Below are positions 22,759 through 31,070 of a stretch of DNA of 43,708 bases, in pieces. Origin of the DNA: Clostridia bacterium (GTDB lineage Bacteria; Bacillota; Clostridia; Christensenellales; Aristaeellaceae); the NCBI GenBank assembly GCA_017460395.1, contig JAFUBA010000155.1, forward strand, positions 1-43,708, given 5' to 3'. The translations under genes and the position numbers were made by a program. The stretch's first letter is position 1. Each line of letters starts with the position of its first letter. The notes under the pieces were generated by a model. That model had not been told where the DNA came from, did no database searches, and saw only the letters and a program-made list of their open reading frames with translations.

Positions 22759-23712
22759 ATGAAAAAGTTGACAGCGCTTGTGCTTGCGCTGATGCTCGTC
22801 TTCTGCGCTACCTTTGCTATGGCTGCAGACAGCAAGACCGCAGAAGATCAGCAGCAGGCGACCGTCCAGACTCCTACCTACAATGCTCCCGCAGCAGAAG
22901 AGGAGCCGGCAGAGGAAGAGGAAGAAGAAGAGCCTGCTGTGACCGCTGAAGTGACCACCCCCGCCGAGGACAGCGCAGCTGCCGAGGTCGTCGAGGAACT
23001 GGCCAAGCCCAGCACCAAGCCCGCTGTGTTTTTCCCCGCAGCTCTGAACGTGTCCAACACCGCCACCGTGGCTGATGTTGTGAACCTGGCTGTGAACAAC
23101 TACGAGCCTGAGATGGGCGACGTGGTGCTGAACACCCAGCTGGAAACTGCTTTTGAGCAGGACGACGATGTCCGCGTTCTGGTCGGCCTTGTGAATGAGG
23201 ACGGCGAGATCGAGTGGGTCGAGGCTGAGGAAGTCACCGTCAACGAAGACGGCACCCTCAACGTGAAGCTCTCCAGCGATCAGATGGTCAAGGTGCAGGA
23301 CGCTGCCGAAGCCATCCTGGTTGTGCTGACCGAAGGCGAAGGCCTGGTCATCCGCTTCGAGGATCCCGCTGAAGGCTCCAAGGGCGCTGAGCTCAAGGCC
23401 AACGGCATCGAGTTCCCGGCCGAACTGAACGTGGCTGAGGATGCTCAGGTTGTGGCTATCCTGGACATGATCGTGACCGGTTATGATCCCAACGCCGCTC
23501 TCGAGATGCCCTACACCGTGAAGCTCCCCGAGACTGAGTTCGACGCTGCTTCCACTGTCCGTCTCCTTCTGGACCTGGGCAATGGCGAGTGGGGCGAGGC
23601 TCAGCCCGTCGTCGTCAACGAAGATGGTTCCCTGAACGTGACCTTCACAGCTGATGCTCTGGCTCAGGCTTCTGCCTCCAGCGAGAACGTTGCTGCCTTC
23701 GTTGTGGACTGA
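22759..23712 (+). CDS. Secreted acidic two-repeat protein, probably abundant
   Basis: The product is 317 aa, with TTACGGAGG before the ATG. The signal peptide covers about residues 1-23. An acidic linker with runs of Glu follows (about 38-75). Two related ~100-residue repeats come next: the first from FFPAALNVSNTATV, the second from EFPAELNVAEDAQV; both contain a VNEDG(T/S)LNV motif near their ends. Codon choice is more uniform (GCT, GAC/GAA, CTG, AAG) than in neighbouring genes, suggesting high expression. No cell-wall anchor motif is present. Function unknown; possibly a surface-layer or wall-associated protein. Confidence 0.8.
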   Translation: MKKLTALVLALMLVFCATFAMAADSKTAEDQQQATVQTPTYNAPAAEEEPAEEEEEEEPAVTAEVTTPAEDSAAAEVVEELAKPSTKPAVFFPAALNVSNTATVADVVNLAVNNYEPEMGDVVLNTQLETAFEQDDDVRVLVGLVNEDGEIEWVEAEEVTVNEDGTLNVKLSSDQMVKVQDAAEAILVVLTEGEGLVIRFEDPAEGSKGAELKANGIEFPAELNVAEDAQVVAILDMIVTGYDPNAALEMPYTVKLPETEFDAASTVRLLLDLGNGEWGEAQPVVVNEDGSLNVTFTADALAQASASSENVAAFVVD

Positions 23713-23735
23713 TTAGGAACATAAGTGATAATGGT

Positions 23736-23767
23736 GCGGCCGGCCGGTCCATCCGGCTGGCCGGCCG
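23736..23767. repeat. GC-rich hairpin in the intergenic region
   Basis: GCGGCCGGCC (23736-23745) pairs with GGCCGGCCGC (23758-23767). There is no T run, so it probably protects the 3' end of the upstream mRNA or bounds transcription weakly. Confidence 0.7.
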
Positions 23768-23818
23768 CGCCAGGTCTGCCCTGTCATGTCGGCAAAGCAG
23801 GCAAACACTGCAGAGCCG

Positions 23819-23871
23819 AATCCAGTGATCAGGCTGCGGACGCCACGGCAGCTTGATTACTGGATTTTTTT
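23819..23871 (+). terminator. Intrinsic terminator after the secreted protein gene
   Basis: A long stem pairs AATCCAGTGATCAGGCTGC (23819-23837) with GCAGCTTGATTACTGGATT (23848-23866), containing two G-U pairs, and ends in seven T residues. Confidence 0.9.
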
Positions 23872-23944
23872 CGCACTGGTGTACGGACCTAGAAAAACGA
23901 AAATACGGAATTCGGGAAAATCTCTGGATTCTGCATATTGAATT

Positions 23945-23953
23945 TGATATACT
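23945..23953 (+). promoter_or_regulatory. Extended -10 promoter of the tyrosine-kinase operon
   Basis: TGA-TATACT is a good extended -10 element. The hexamer 17 bases upstream (TGGATT, 23925-23930) is a poor -35. The leader is about 85 bases. Nothing else was recognised in 23872-24042. Confidence 0.5.
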
Positions 23954-24042
23954 GCCTTTTGCAGAGGTCCGAAACGGAGCTTTGATGGAACCTTTTCGAG
24001 ATCTTTCCGGGAACATTGATTTTTGGATAATGGAGGATGACC

Positions 24043-24855
24043 ATGGCAAGGTCGGAACGTGTCAAAGAAGAACAGTCCAGTCTTTCTTCAAGCGTGGTGC
24101 GCTATCAGGAGAGGAACAACGAGGTGGAGATCGACCTCGCTGAGCTTTTTGTGCGCCTTCTGGAAAAATGGTACCTGATCCTGGTGGCGGCCCTGATCGG
24201 AACGATACTGGCAGGGGTGTACACCTTCCGGTTTGTAACCCCCATGTACCAGTCCACCTGCAAGTTGTATGTGGTCAACTCCAAGGACAGCGCCATCAAC
24301 ATCTCGGACCTTCAGCTGGGCAACTACCTGGCCAAGGACTATACCGAGGTCTTCACCAACTGGCACGTCCATGAGCGGGTCCTTCAGAAGCTGGGTCTTG
24401 ACTACACCTATCAGCAGATGAACAACATGGTGAAGGTCACCAACCCCAGCGATACCCGTATCCTCTACATCACCGTCACCAACCCGGATCCTGTGGAGGC
24501 AAAGGAACTGGCGGATGCGTATGCGTCCGTGGCCTGCGAGTTCATCGCAGTGAAGATGGACACGCAGCAGCCCAACATCTTTGAGGAAGCGCGCGTGCCC
24601 GTGAATCCTTCCTCCCCCAATAAGACCCGGAACATCATCATCGGGTTCCTCCTGGGCGCCATCCTGGCCGTGGGCATCATCGTGATCCAGTTCATCACCG
24701 ATGACTATGTGCGCACGCCCGAGGATATCGAGAAGCTCCTGGGTCTGCCGACGCTGGGTGCCGTCACCGAGCAGGAAACCCTGAAGCAGGCAAATGACCA
24801 TCAGAAGAAGTCGAGGCACAAGGCCAACAAATCGAAGGGAGGCAGCAGGTCATGA
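24043..24855 (+). CDS. Wzz/CpsC-type polysaccharide chain-length and kinase-activating protein
   Basis: The product is 270 aa. Two membrane helices (about residues 42-64 and 184-206) flank an external domain, with the Wzz pattern EVEIDLAELFVRLLEKWYLI, YQSTCKLYVVNSKD and, before the second helix, ARVPVNPSSPNKTRN, the proline-rich family signature. In Gram-positive bacteria this protein activates the separate cytoplasmic tyrosine kinase through its C-terminal tail. The kinase gene overlaps the end by ATGA. The start at 24043 is preferred because GGAGG (24032-24036) touches the alternative ATG at 24037. Confidence 0.93.
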   Translation: MARSERVKEEQSSLSSSVVRYQERNNEVEIDLAELFVRLLEKWYLILVAALIGTILAGVYTFRFVTPMYQSTCKLYVVNSKDSAINISDLQLGNYLAKDYTEVFTNWHVHERVLQKLGLDYTYQQMNNMVKVTNPSDTRILYITVTNPDPVEAKELADAYASVACEFIAVKMDTQQPNIFEEARVPVNPSSPNKTRNIIIGFLLGAILAVGIIVIQFITDDYVRTPEDIEKLLGLPTLGAVTEQETLKQANDHQKKSRHKANKSKGGSRS

Positions 24856-25580
24856 AGTACGCAACCATCACGAACATGCTGAAGATGGACTATTCCGGCA
24901 CTGAGGCTATGAACTCCATCAGCACCAACCTTTCCTTTGTGGGCATGAACTCCAAGAAATTCATTATCACCTCCTGCACGGAAAACGAGGGCAAGTCCTC
25001 CCTGTGCATGCAGATCATGGTGAATCTGGCCAAGCGAGGCAAGCGCGTGGTCTTTGTGGACGCTGACCTTCGAAAGTCCGTGCTCTTCAAGCGCTTCGGC
25101 ATTCAGACGGAGGGCGAAGTGGTGGGCCTGGCCCATTTCCTGGCAGGCTATCAGACGCTGGATGATGTGATCTACCAGACAGACATTCCCGGCGCCTACA
25201 TCATTCCCACCGGCAAGGACATCGCGAACCCCCTGCCGCTCCTGGACTCCGACTACTTCAAGAACATGCTGGATGTCCTGGCCAAGGAGTTTGACATTGT
25301 GCTGGTGGACGCGCCGCCTATCGGTCTTGTCATCGACGCTGCCGTGATTTCCAAGAACTGCGACGGTGCCGTGCTGGTGGTGGAATACGGACGCAGGCGC
25401 AAGTACGAGGTCATGGACTCCGTCAAGCAGATCGAGCAGTCCGGCTGCAAGGTGATCGGGTGCATTCTCAACAAGGTGACCATCCGGACCCTGTCCGAGA
25501 AGAGCTACTACAAGAATCACTACTATGCCTATTCCCATTACGGATACGGCGGGTACGGCTACGGCCACAAGAAAGAGTAA
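24852..25580 (+). CDS. CpsD-type bacterial tyrosine kinase
   Basis: The product is 242 aa. It has a Walker A-like SCTENEGKSSLCMQIMVNLA (about residues 37-56), Walker A' VVFVDADLRKS (near 66-76) and Walker B FDIVLVDAPP (near 148-157), as in BY-kinases of the CpsD/CapB group. The C-terminus holds a tyrosine cluster (nine Tyr within the last 24 residues, interspersed with Gly and His), the normal autophosphorylation tail. It acts at the membrane with the Wzz-like protein to control polysaccharide export and length; the phosphatase encoded next reverses it. Confidence 0.95.
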   Translation: MKYATITNMLKMDYSGTEAMNSISTNLSFVGMNSKKFIITSCTENEGKSSLCMQIMVNLAKRGKRVVFVDADLRKSVLFKRFGIQTEGEVVGLAHFLAGYQTLDDVIYQTDIPGAYIIPTGKDIANPLPLLDSDYFKNMLDVLAKEFDIVLVDAPPIGLVIDAAVISKNCDGAVLVVEYGRRRKYEVMDSVKQIEQSGCKVIGCILNKVTIRTLSEKSYYKNHYYAYSHYGYGGYGYGHKKE

Positions 25581-25585
25581 GACAC

Positions 25586-26299
25586 ATGATCTGTGATATG
25601 CATCATCATCTTGTGTTCGGTGTTGATGATGGCTCAGAGTCGTTTGAGATGAGCCAGGCGATGATCCGGAGAGCAGCCGGGGAGGGCGTGCAGGCGATCT
25701 GCTGTACCTCTCACTGCACACCGGGGCATCGCCCTTTTCCGTGGGAGAAATATATGGGTGCCATGGAGAAAATGAGTCAGTTCATCCTCCAGGAGGGCAT
25801 TCAGATGACCCTGACCGTCGGGTGCGAGATCCTCTACACCGAGGAGGCCCCGCAGCTTGCCCGGCGCGGGGAGATCCCCACGATCTCCGGGCGAAACGCT
25901 GTGCTGGTGGAGTTTCTGCCAAGCGTGGTCTTTGACCGGATCTGTCAGGCGGCGCGGGACTTTGGGAACGCGGGCTACCAGGTGGTGTTTGCCCACGTGG
26001 AGCGCTACGACTGCCTGAGGGAATCCTGGGACCGGCTGGATGAGCTCAAGGACCTGGGGGCCCTGCTGCAGATGAACTGTTCCACCGTGATCCGAAGCCA
26101 TGGGCTCTTTGGCGATCGGTGGGCAAAGAAGGCCTTGAGGTCCGGCTACATTGACATTGCGGCCTCGGACAGCCACAACGTGTCCTCCAGGGCATGCAAT
26201 ATCAAGGAATGCAGGGAGATCCTGGTGAAGGACTACGGGGAGGATACGGCCGTCAGGCTTCTTGAAACCAACCCGGGGCACATCATGGGATTTGCATGA
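25586..26299 (+). CDS. CpsB/YwqE-type PHP tyrosine phosphatase
   Basis: The product is 237 aa. It shows MICDMHHHLVFGVDDGS (the metal-binding HxH near residues 6-8 and the DDG motif), CCTSHCTPG, GCEILYTEE, VFAHVERYD and AASDSHNVSSR, the standard motif order of manganese-dependent PHP phosphatases that dephosphorylate CpsD kinases. The gene starts five bases after the kinase stop. No glycosyltransferase, flippase or polymerase gene follows; the operon ends here with a strong terminator. Confidence 0.93.
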   Translation: MICDMHHHLVFGVDDGSESFEMSQAMIRRAAGEGVQAICCTSHCTPGHRPFPWEKYMGAMEKMSQFILQEGIQMTLTVGCEILYTEEAPQLARRGEIPTISGRNAVLVEFLPSVVFDRICQAARDFGNAGYQVVFAHVERYDCLRESWDRLDELKDLGALLQMNCSTVIRSHGLFGDRWAKKALRSGYIDIAASDSHNVSSRACNIKECREILVKDYGEDTAVRLLETNPGHIMGFA

Positions 26300-26339
26300 A
26301 AAAGCGCAGGCACGGCGTATGCCCGTGCCTGCGCTTTTT
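26299..26339 (+). terminator. Strong intrinsic terminator of the tyrosine-kinase operon
   Basis: AAAAAGCGCAGGCACGG pairs exactly with CCGTGCCTGCGCTTTTT around a short loop, beginning at the last base of the stop codon. Confidence 0.93.
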
Positions 26340-26356
26340 AGGATCAGACAGACATG

Positions 26357-26388
26357 AAAAAACCTGAAAGCATTCGCTTTCAGGTTTT
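26357..26388 (-). terminator. Terminator of the tRNA-Thr gene
   Basis: Ten-base arms AACCTGAAAG / CTTTCAGGTT (26361-26370, 26377-26386) lie directly after the tRNA on the minus strand, ending in TTTTTT. Confidence 0.88.
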
Positions 26389-26391
26389 CCG

Positions 26392-26464
<73 letters not shown>

Positions 26465-26486
26465 ATTGCTCGTGGCAACAGGTGAG

Positions 26487-26514
26487 ATTATACCACGCGG
26501 CAGAAATTTGGCAA
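26487..26514 (-). promoter_or_regulatory. Promoter of the tRNA-Thr gene
   Basis: Read on the minus strand: TTGCCA (26514-26509), a 16-base spacer and consensus TATAAT (26492-26487), 23 bases before the tRNA. Confidence 0.75.
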
Positions 26515-26561
26515 GCCCTAATTTCAAAAAAAGGTGGAATTTTTCAAGAAGATTTTGTCGG

Positions 26562-26703
26562 TATAATCTCGGGCCCGGGCAGTGCGGGCCTTTTTCAAAT
26601 GTTCACAGGATGTTTACACACTTTTCAAGATGGAGGCCTATACTTTTTCTGCCTGCGCCTGTGCGCAGGATGAATCTTGAAGTTTGAAGCCCACTACGGG
26701 CTT
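26562..26703 (+). promoter_or_regulatory. Promoter-like -10 box and structured leader of the Gld-type ABC operon
   Basis: TATAAT (26562-26567) has only a weak -35 (T-rich, near 26540). It is followed at once by a GGCCCG / CGGGCC hairpin (26572-26577, 26585-26590) and five T residues. Two more hairpins come before the start codon: CCTGCGC / GCGCAGG (26652-26669) and AAGCCC / GGGCTT (26687-26703). The arrangement looks like an attenuated leader, but no known riboswitch or T-box consensus was recognised. Confidence 0.4.
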
Positions 26704-26722
26704 ACATTCTGGGGGCCTTTGC

Positions 26723-27664
26723 ATGATAGAACTCAAAGGTGTGACACGGAGATTTGGACAGGTGGAGGCGGTGAAAAACGTCTCCCTCACCGCGCCGGAC
26801 GGGCAGATCGTGGGCCTGCTTGGCGTCAACGGCGCCGGGAAGACCACGACCCTTCGCATGATGGCCGGTACCCTTCCGCCCACCTCCGGCCAGATCCTGA
26901 TCGGCGGCATGGACCTGATGCGCGAGCCCAGGGTCAGGCGGCTCATCGGGTACCTTCCGGAGCGCGTGCCGCTCTACGATGAGATGACGGTGCGGGAATA
27001 CCTCATGTTTGCAGCAAGCCTCAGGGAGGTGGAGCGGCGGGACGCGCGGCGCCACGTGGAGGAGATCATGGACCTGTGCGGCCTCACGGACGTGGAGGGC
27101 AGGGTTCTTGGACACCTGTCCAAGGGCTACCGCCAGCGGGCCGGGATCGCCCAGGCCCTCTGCGGGAACTCAGCTACCCTCATTCTGGACGAGCCCACCG
27201 TGGGCCTGGACCCAAGACAGGTGAGCGAGATCCGCCAGCTGATCCGGGAGATCGGGAAGAGCCACACGATCATCTTTTCCTCCCATATCCTGTCGGAAGT
27301 GGAGCAGCTGTGCCGCAAGGTGGTGATCCTGCACCACGGGAAGGTCCTGCGCGTGGTGGACATGGAGGACGAGGGGAAAGGGGAGGCGCAGCACCTGAGA
27401 CTCAGGGTCCGGGGCGAGGAGCGGCGAATTTGCCCTGCGATCCGCTCGCTCCCGGGCGTTTTGAGGGTGCGCCCCGTCTCGCGGGACGCCATCGGGTGCA
27501 TCGACGTGAACGTAGAATATGTGGATGCTGGGGAGATTCCCATGGAGGAGAAGATTTTTCATCTCCTCAGTGCCATGGACGCCCCCATCTACCAGATGGT
27601 GAAAAAGCGCGAGAGCCTGGAGGAGATGTTCCTGCAGGTGACGCGGGAGGAGGAAGCGGAATGA
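26723..27664 (+). CDS. Gld/Nos-type ABC transporter ATPase
   Basis: The product is 313 aa. It shows Walker A GVNGAGKTT (about residues 36-44), a Q-loop region IGYLPERVPLYDEMTV, the signature LSKGYRQR, Walker B LILDEPTVGLDP and SSHIL. The C-terminal ~100 residues are the regulatory extension seen in GldA-like ATPases of ABC-2 exporters. The next gene overlaps its stop by ATGA. The ribosome site is weak (GGGGG nine bases before), so expression may depend on the structured leader. In other bacteria such a set serves gliding or export of unknown substrates. Confidence 0.93.
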   Translation: MIELKGVTRRFGQVEAVKNVSLTAPDGQIVGLLGVNGAGKTTTLRMMAGTLPPTSGQILIGGMDLMREPRVRRLIGYLPERVPLYDEMTVREYLMFAASLREVERRDARRHVEEIMDLCGLTDVEGRVLGHLSKGYRQRAGIAQALCGNSATLILDEPTVGLDPRQVSEIRQLIREIGKSHTIIFSSHILSEVEQLCRKVVILHHGKVLRVVDMEDEGKGEAQHLRLRVRGEERRICPAIRSLPGVLRVRPVSRDAIGCIDVNVEYVDAGEIPMEEKIFHLLSAMDAPIYQMVKKRESLEEMFLQVTREEEAE

Positions 27665-28374
27665 AGGTCATCTGGAAGCGTGAGCTGCAGGGGTACTTCT
27701 ATACCCCCGTCGGCTGGGTGTTCGTGCTGGTCTTTCTGCTCCTCTCCGGCGTCATGTTCTCCCTGCAGATCCTGGGGCAGCGCTCGGGGGATCTGCCGAC
27801 CTTCATCGGCCAGATGAGCTATCTGTGGATGATCCTCTGTCCCATCCTCACCATGCGCCTGATGGCCGAGGAGAAACAGCGGGGGACGGACCAGCTGCTG
27901 CTGTCGAGCCCCGTGTCCCAGACGGGCATCGTCGCGGGAAAGTATCTGTCGGCCCTGACTGTCATGGGCATCACCATGCTCCTCTCCCTCGTGTACCCCA
28001 TGATCATTGCCATCTGGGGGACGCTCTACGCGGGGGAGATGATGGTTGGGTACCTGGGCCTCTTCCTCGAGGGCTGCGCGTTCCTCGCAGTGGATCTCTT
28101 CGTCTCGGGCTTTGCCGGCGGGCAGGTGACCGCGGTGCTCCTGGCCCTCATGGCCAATTTTCTCCTCTGGATGCTGGACATGATCGCCTCCGTCGTGCCG
28201 GGGTGGATCGGGCGGATGCTGGACTTTATCAGTCTCTACACGCGCACGGAGCCCTTCCTGATGGGTCAGCTGAGCTTTTCGAGCGTGATCTTTGAGGTGA
28301 GCGTCATCGTGCTGGGCCTGGCCTTCACGGTCGCCAGCATGGAGTGGCGCAGGCAGAGGGGGCGGCAGGGATGA
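27661..28374 (+). CDS. ABC-2 permease, GldF-like
   Basis: The product is 237 aa with six likely membrane helices. It opens MKVIWKRELQGYFYTPVGWVF, the GldF/ABC2_membrane pattern, and contains RLMAEEKQRGTDQLLLSSPVS between helices two and three, a family hallmark. It would form the channel for the preceding ATPase. Start and stop codons overlap both neighbours by four bases, so the three genes are translationally coupled. Confidence 0.93.
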   Translation: MKVIWKRELQGYFYTPVGWVFVLVFLLLSGVMFSLQILGQRSGDLPTFIGQMSYLWMILCPILTMRLMAEEKQRGTDQLLLSSPVSQTGIVAGKYLSALTVMGITMLLSLVYPMIIAIWGTLYAGEMMVGYLGLFLEGCAFLAVDLFVSGFAGGQVTAVLLALMANFLLWMLDMIASVVPGWIGRMLDFISLYTRTEPFLMGQLSFSSVIFEVSVIVLGLAFTVASMEWRRQRGRQG

Positions 28375-29855
28375 AAGAGAAAAAATCAGACAAACAGCTC
28401 GACAAGACGCTCCGGCGCCGCCCGGACGTGACGGGCCTGGTCGCGGCGCTGGGCCTTGCCGTGCTCCTGATCCTCGTGTGCGTCCTCGCAGACACCCTGG
28501 AGGAGTCACGTGCCCTCAGGCTCGACTATTCCTTCAACGCGGTGACGACGCAGTCTGAGACCACAAAGGAGGTCCTTCAGGACCTCCAGCATCCCGTGCA
28601 CATCTATGCCCTCTTCCCGAGGGGCGACGAGGACACGGTGCTGGTGGAACTGCTGAACAGGTACGCGGCTTCGACGCCCCTGGTCACCTGGGAGCAGACG
28701 GACCCGAGCCTGAACCCGGCACTCCTGCAGACCTTCCGGGATGCCCTGAGCGGCGAGAGCGTCGGGAGCGACTCGATCATCGTGTCCTGCGAGGAGACTG
28801 GGAGGTTCCGTCTCCTGTCCCCGACGGACTTTATTTCCCTCGGCTTCAACATGGAGGATGGAACCTATGAGATCGAGGGGGTCACCTACGAGAGCAGCCT
28901 CACGAACGCCATCGCCTACGTGACGAAGGACTCGATCCCCCGGGCCATGATCCTGCAGGGCCACGGGGAGCTGGACGCGGACGGCACGGTGGTGCTGAGG
29001 GATCTTCTGGAACGCAATAACCTGGAGGTCACCTACGGAACGGCAAGCGAGCTGGGTCTTACGGAGGAGGGGGCAGCCGATGAGAGCGTGCTCCTCGTGC
29101 TCTCCCCGGTAAGGGACCTGATGGACACAGAGCTGGAGGCGATCCGCCAGTATCTGGAAAACGGCGGCAGTGTCCTTTTCACCTGCGACTACACGGACCC
29201 TGTGGAGGAGATGCCGAAGTGGCAGTCCATGCTGCGCGCCTACGGCTTCCTTCCCAAGGACGGCATCGTGATCGCATCCGGGGAGGAGCCGGACACCTAC
29301 TATGCGGACAGGCAGCTGTTCCTGCTGCCGACGATGGTCGCAACCGATCTGACTCAGGACCTTGTGGAGGGCGGTGCGGACACGCTGCTCTTTGCCGGCA
29401 GCCGGGCCTTTGAGGAGCCGGAAATTGGGGACATGAGCCTCATAACAGAGACGCTCCTTTACTCCGGCGCCAGGTCGTACCTTCGGAGCCTTGACGGGGA
29501 TCTTTCTACGCTCGAGCAGCAGCCGGAGGACGAGACGGGGCCCTTCGCGCTTGGCCTGCAGGCAGAGCGCGTGACCGAGGGCGGGGAGCTCTCCCGCGCC
29601 GTGATCATCGGGTGCTCGACGGCCCTCACCTCCAGTGATCTTTACGCCATGACGGACAGCCAGGAGTTTATCATGCGCTGCATGTCCTACCTCACGCGGG
29701 CGGAAAAGACCGGGCTCAGCATCATGGCGAGGGCGGCCCTGCGGCCGATGCTCTCCCCCGCGTCCCTCCAGGGCGCCTATCTGCTCACCTTCCTGCCGCC
29801 CTTTGTGGTGATGGTCCTTGCCTGGATCATGCTCTTTAAGCGAAAGGCGAGGTAA
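28371..29855 (+). CDS. GldG-like extracytoplasmic ABC subunit
   Basis: The product is 494 aa. A basic cytoplasmic start (to about residue 25) and one helix (about 26-46) precede a large external domain that resembles ABC-type uncharacterized/GldG domains: LRLDYSFNAVTTQSETTKEVLQDL, then HIYALFPRGDEDTVLVELLNRYA and a later ILQGHGELD and GGSVLFTCDY. A second helix near the C-terminus (about 470-490) re-enters the membrane, ending LFKRKAR. It is thought to act as the substrate-handling part of Gld-type exporters. The terminator structure downstream chiefly serves the opposite gene. Confidence 0.88.
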   Translation: MKEKKSDKQLDKTLRRRPDVTGLVAALGLAVLLILVCVLADTLEESRALRLDYSFNAVTTQSETTKEVLQDLQHPVHIYALFPRGDEDTVLVELLNRYAASTPLVTWEQTDPSLNPALLQTFRDALSGESVGSDSIIVSCEETGRFRLLSPTDFISLGFNMEDGTYEIEGVTYESSLTNAIAYVTKDSIPRAMILQGHGELDADGTVVLRDLLERNNLEVTYGTASELGLTEEGAADESVLLVLSPVRDLMDTELEAIRQYLENGGSVLFTCDYTDPVEEMPKWQSMLRAYGFLPKDGIVIASGEEPDTYYADRQLFLLPTMVATDLTQDLVEGGADTLLFAGSRAFEEPEIGDMSLITETLLYSGARSYLRSLDGDLSTLEQQPEDETGPFALGLQAERVTEGGELSRAVIIGCSTALTSSDLYAMTDSQEFIMRCMSYLTRAEKTGLSIMARAALRPMLSPASLQGAYLLTFLPPFVVMVLAWIMLFKRKAR

Positions 29856-29866
29856 AGCGCGGGATC

Positions 29867-29894
29867 AAAAAAAGGCACTGCATGAAGCAGTGCC
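29867..29894 (-). terminator. Intrinsic terminator of the aldo/keto reductase gene
   Basis: GGCACTGC / GCAGTGCC (29874-29881, 29887-29894) is followed on the minus strand by seven T residues. A nested dyad CCATAG / CTATGG (29893-29911) lies between it and the stop. For the plus-strand operon it provides a stem but no T run. Confidence 0.82.
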
Positions 29895-29911
29895 ATAGAA
29901 AAAAACTATGG

Positions 29912-30910
29912 TCAGGCGGAGAAGCCGGAGATACGGTCGATCTCCTGCTTCTCCTCGTCTGTGAAGGTGATCTTCTCGATGGCCTTCACGTTCTGCACGA
30001 TCTGTTCGGGGCGGGAGGCGCCGATGAGCACGCTGGTGACCCGCTCGTCCGAGAGGATCCAGCTGAGGGCCATCTGGGAGAGCTCCTGTCCGCGGGCGAG
30101 GGCCATGTCGTTCAGGGCCCTGATCTGGCTCAGGCGCTCCTCCGTCAGGGCACTCTCCTTGAGGAAGCGGCCGTCACGGCGGATCCGGCTGTCCTCGGGG
30201 ATTCCGTGGAGGTAGCGGTCGGTGAGAAGGCCCTGGGCCAGGGGCGAGAAGACGATGAGGCCCCGCTGCAGGCGGCCGGTGGTCTCCAGGAGCCCGTTTC
30301 GCTGGATGGTCCTGTCAAAGATCGACCAGCGGTTCTGATTGATGACGAAGGGCACGTGCAGCTCATCCAGGATGGCGACGGCCTTCTCCAGGGTTGGGCC
30401 GTCATAGTTGGAAAGGCCTGCATACAGGGCCTTGCCGCTGCGCACGGCCTGCTCGAGGGCACCCATGGTTTCCTCCAGGGGCGTGTTCGGATCCATGCGG
30501 TGATGGTAGAAGATGTCCACGTAGTCCAGCTGCAGGCGCTTCAGGCTCTGGTCGAGGCTGGAGAGCAGGTACTTCCTGGAGCCGAAGTCCCCGTAGGGGC
30601 CGTCCCACATGAGGTAGCCGGCCTTGGTGGAGATGAGGAGCTCGTCGCGGCAGGCGGCGAAATCGTCCTTCAGGATCCGGCCCACGTTCTCCTCGGCACT
30701 GCCGGGCTCGGGACCATAGTTGTTGGCCAGGTCAAAGTGGGTGATGCCAAGGTCAAAGGCGGTATGGCACAGGGCCTTCATCTGGTCCATGCTGGCGGAG
30801 GAGCCGAAGTTGTGCCAGAAGCCCAGGGACACGGCGGGAAGCTTCAGGCCGGAGCGGCCGCAGGGGCGGTAGACCATGGTGGAATACCGGTCGGGGGACG
30901 GAAGATACAT
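29912..30910 (-). CDS. Aldo/keto reductase (YghZ-like)
   Basis: The product is 332 aa. It has the AKR barrel pattern: GITHFDLANNYGPEPGSAEENVG with the catalytic Asp and Tyr near residues 53 and 58, ELLISTKAGY with the Lys, YVDIFYHHRMD with the His, and the NADPH-binding end SVLIGASRPEQIVQNV. The GPEPGSAEENVG stretch and length match the YghZ group, which reduces L-glyceraldehyde 3-phosphate and methylglyoxal-like aldehydes. The start at 30910 follows GGAGGTG; the frame is open to 31120, but that would cross the divergent promoters. It is a single-gene unit. Confidence 0.93.
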   Translation of the reverse strand: MYLPSPDRYSTMVYRPCGRSGLKLPAVSLGFWHNFGSSASMDQMKALCHTAFDLGITHFDLANNYGPEPGSAEENVGRILKDDFAACRDELLISTKAGYLMWDGPYGDFGSRKYLLSSLDQSLKRLQLDYVDIFYHHRMDPNTPLEETMGALEQAVRSGKALYAGLSNYDGPTLEKAVAILDELHVPFVINQNRWSIFDRTIQRNGLLETTGRLQRGLIVFSPLAQGLLTDRYLHGIPEDSRIRRDGRFLKESALTEERLSQIRALNDMALARGQELSQMALSWILSDERVTSVLIGASRPEQIVQNVKAIEKITFTDEEKQEIDRISGFSA

Positions 30911-31070
30911 ATGAAAACACCTCCGAAATGTACTTTGAAACGCCGGATGAATGGAATGTAAAGGCATTATATCCTCAAAAAAGCCATGAGGAAAGCCATA
31001 TTCCGGCCGTTTTCGCAAAATGGCCAAAACGAGTATAATCTGAGCGGAAATCCTGAAAGAGAGGGGCGGC
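30911..31070. promoter_or_regulatory. Divergent promoters (reductase and two-component operon)
   Basis: Minus strand: TATAAT (plus ATTATA, 30966-30971) about 55 bases before the reductase start, with a weak -35. Plus strand: TATAAT at 31034-31039 with a weak -35 (near 31010-31016), giving a leader of about 25 bases before the response regulator. No clear operator repeat. Confidence 0.5.

Noticed and set aside
26562-26703. T-box leader (adjacent to a tRNA-Thr gene)
   Set aside because: No T-box consensus sequence (such as AGGGTGGNACC) is present, and the downstream genes are transporters, not threonine-related.
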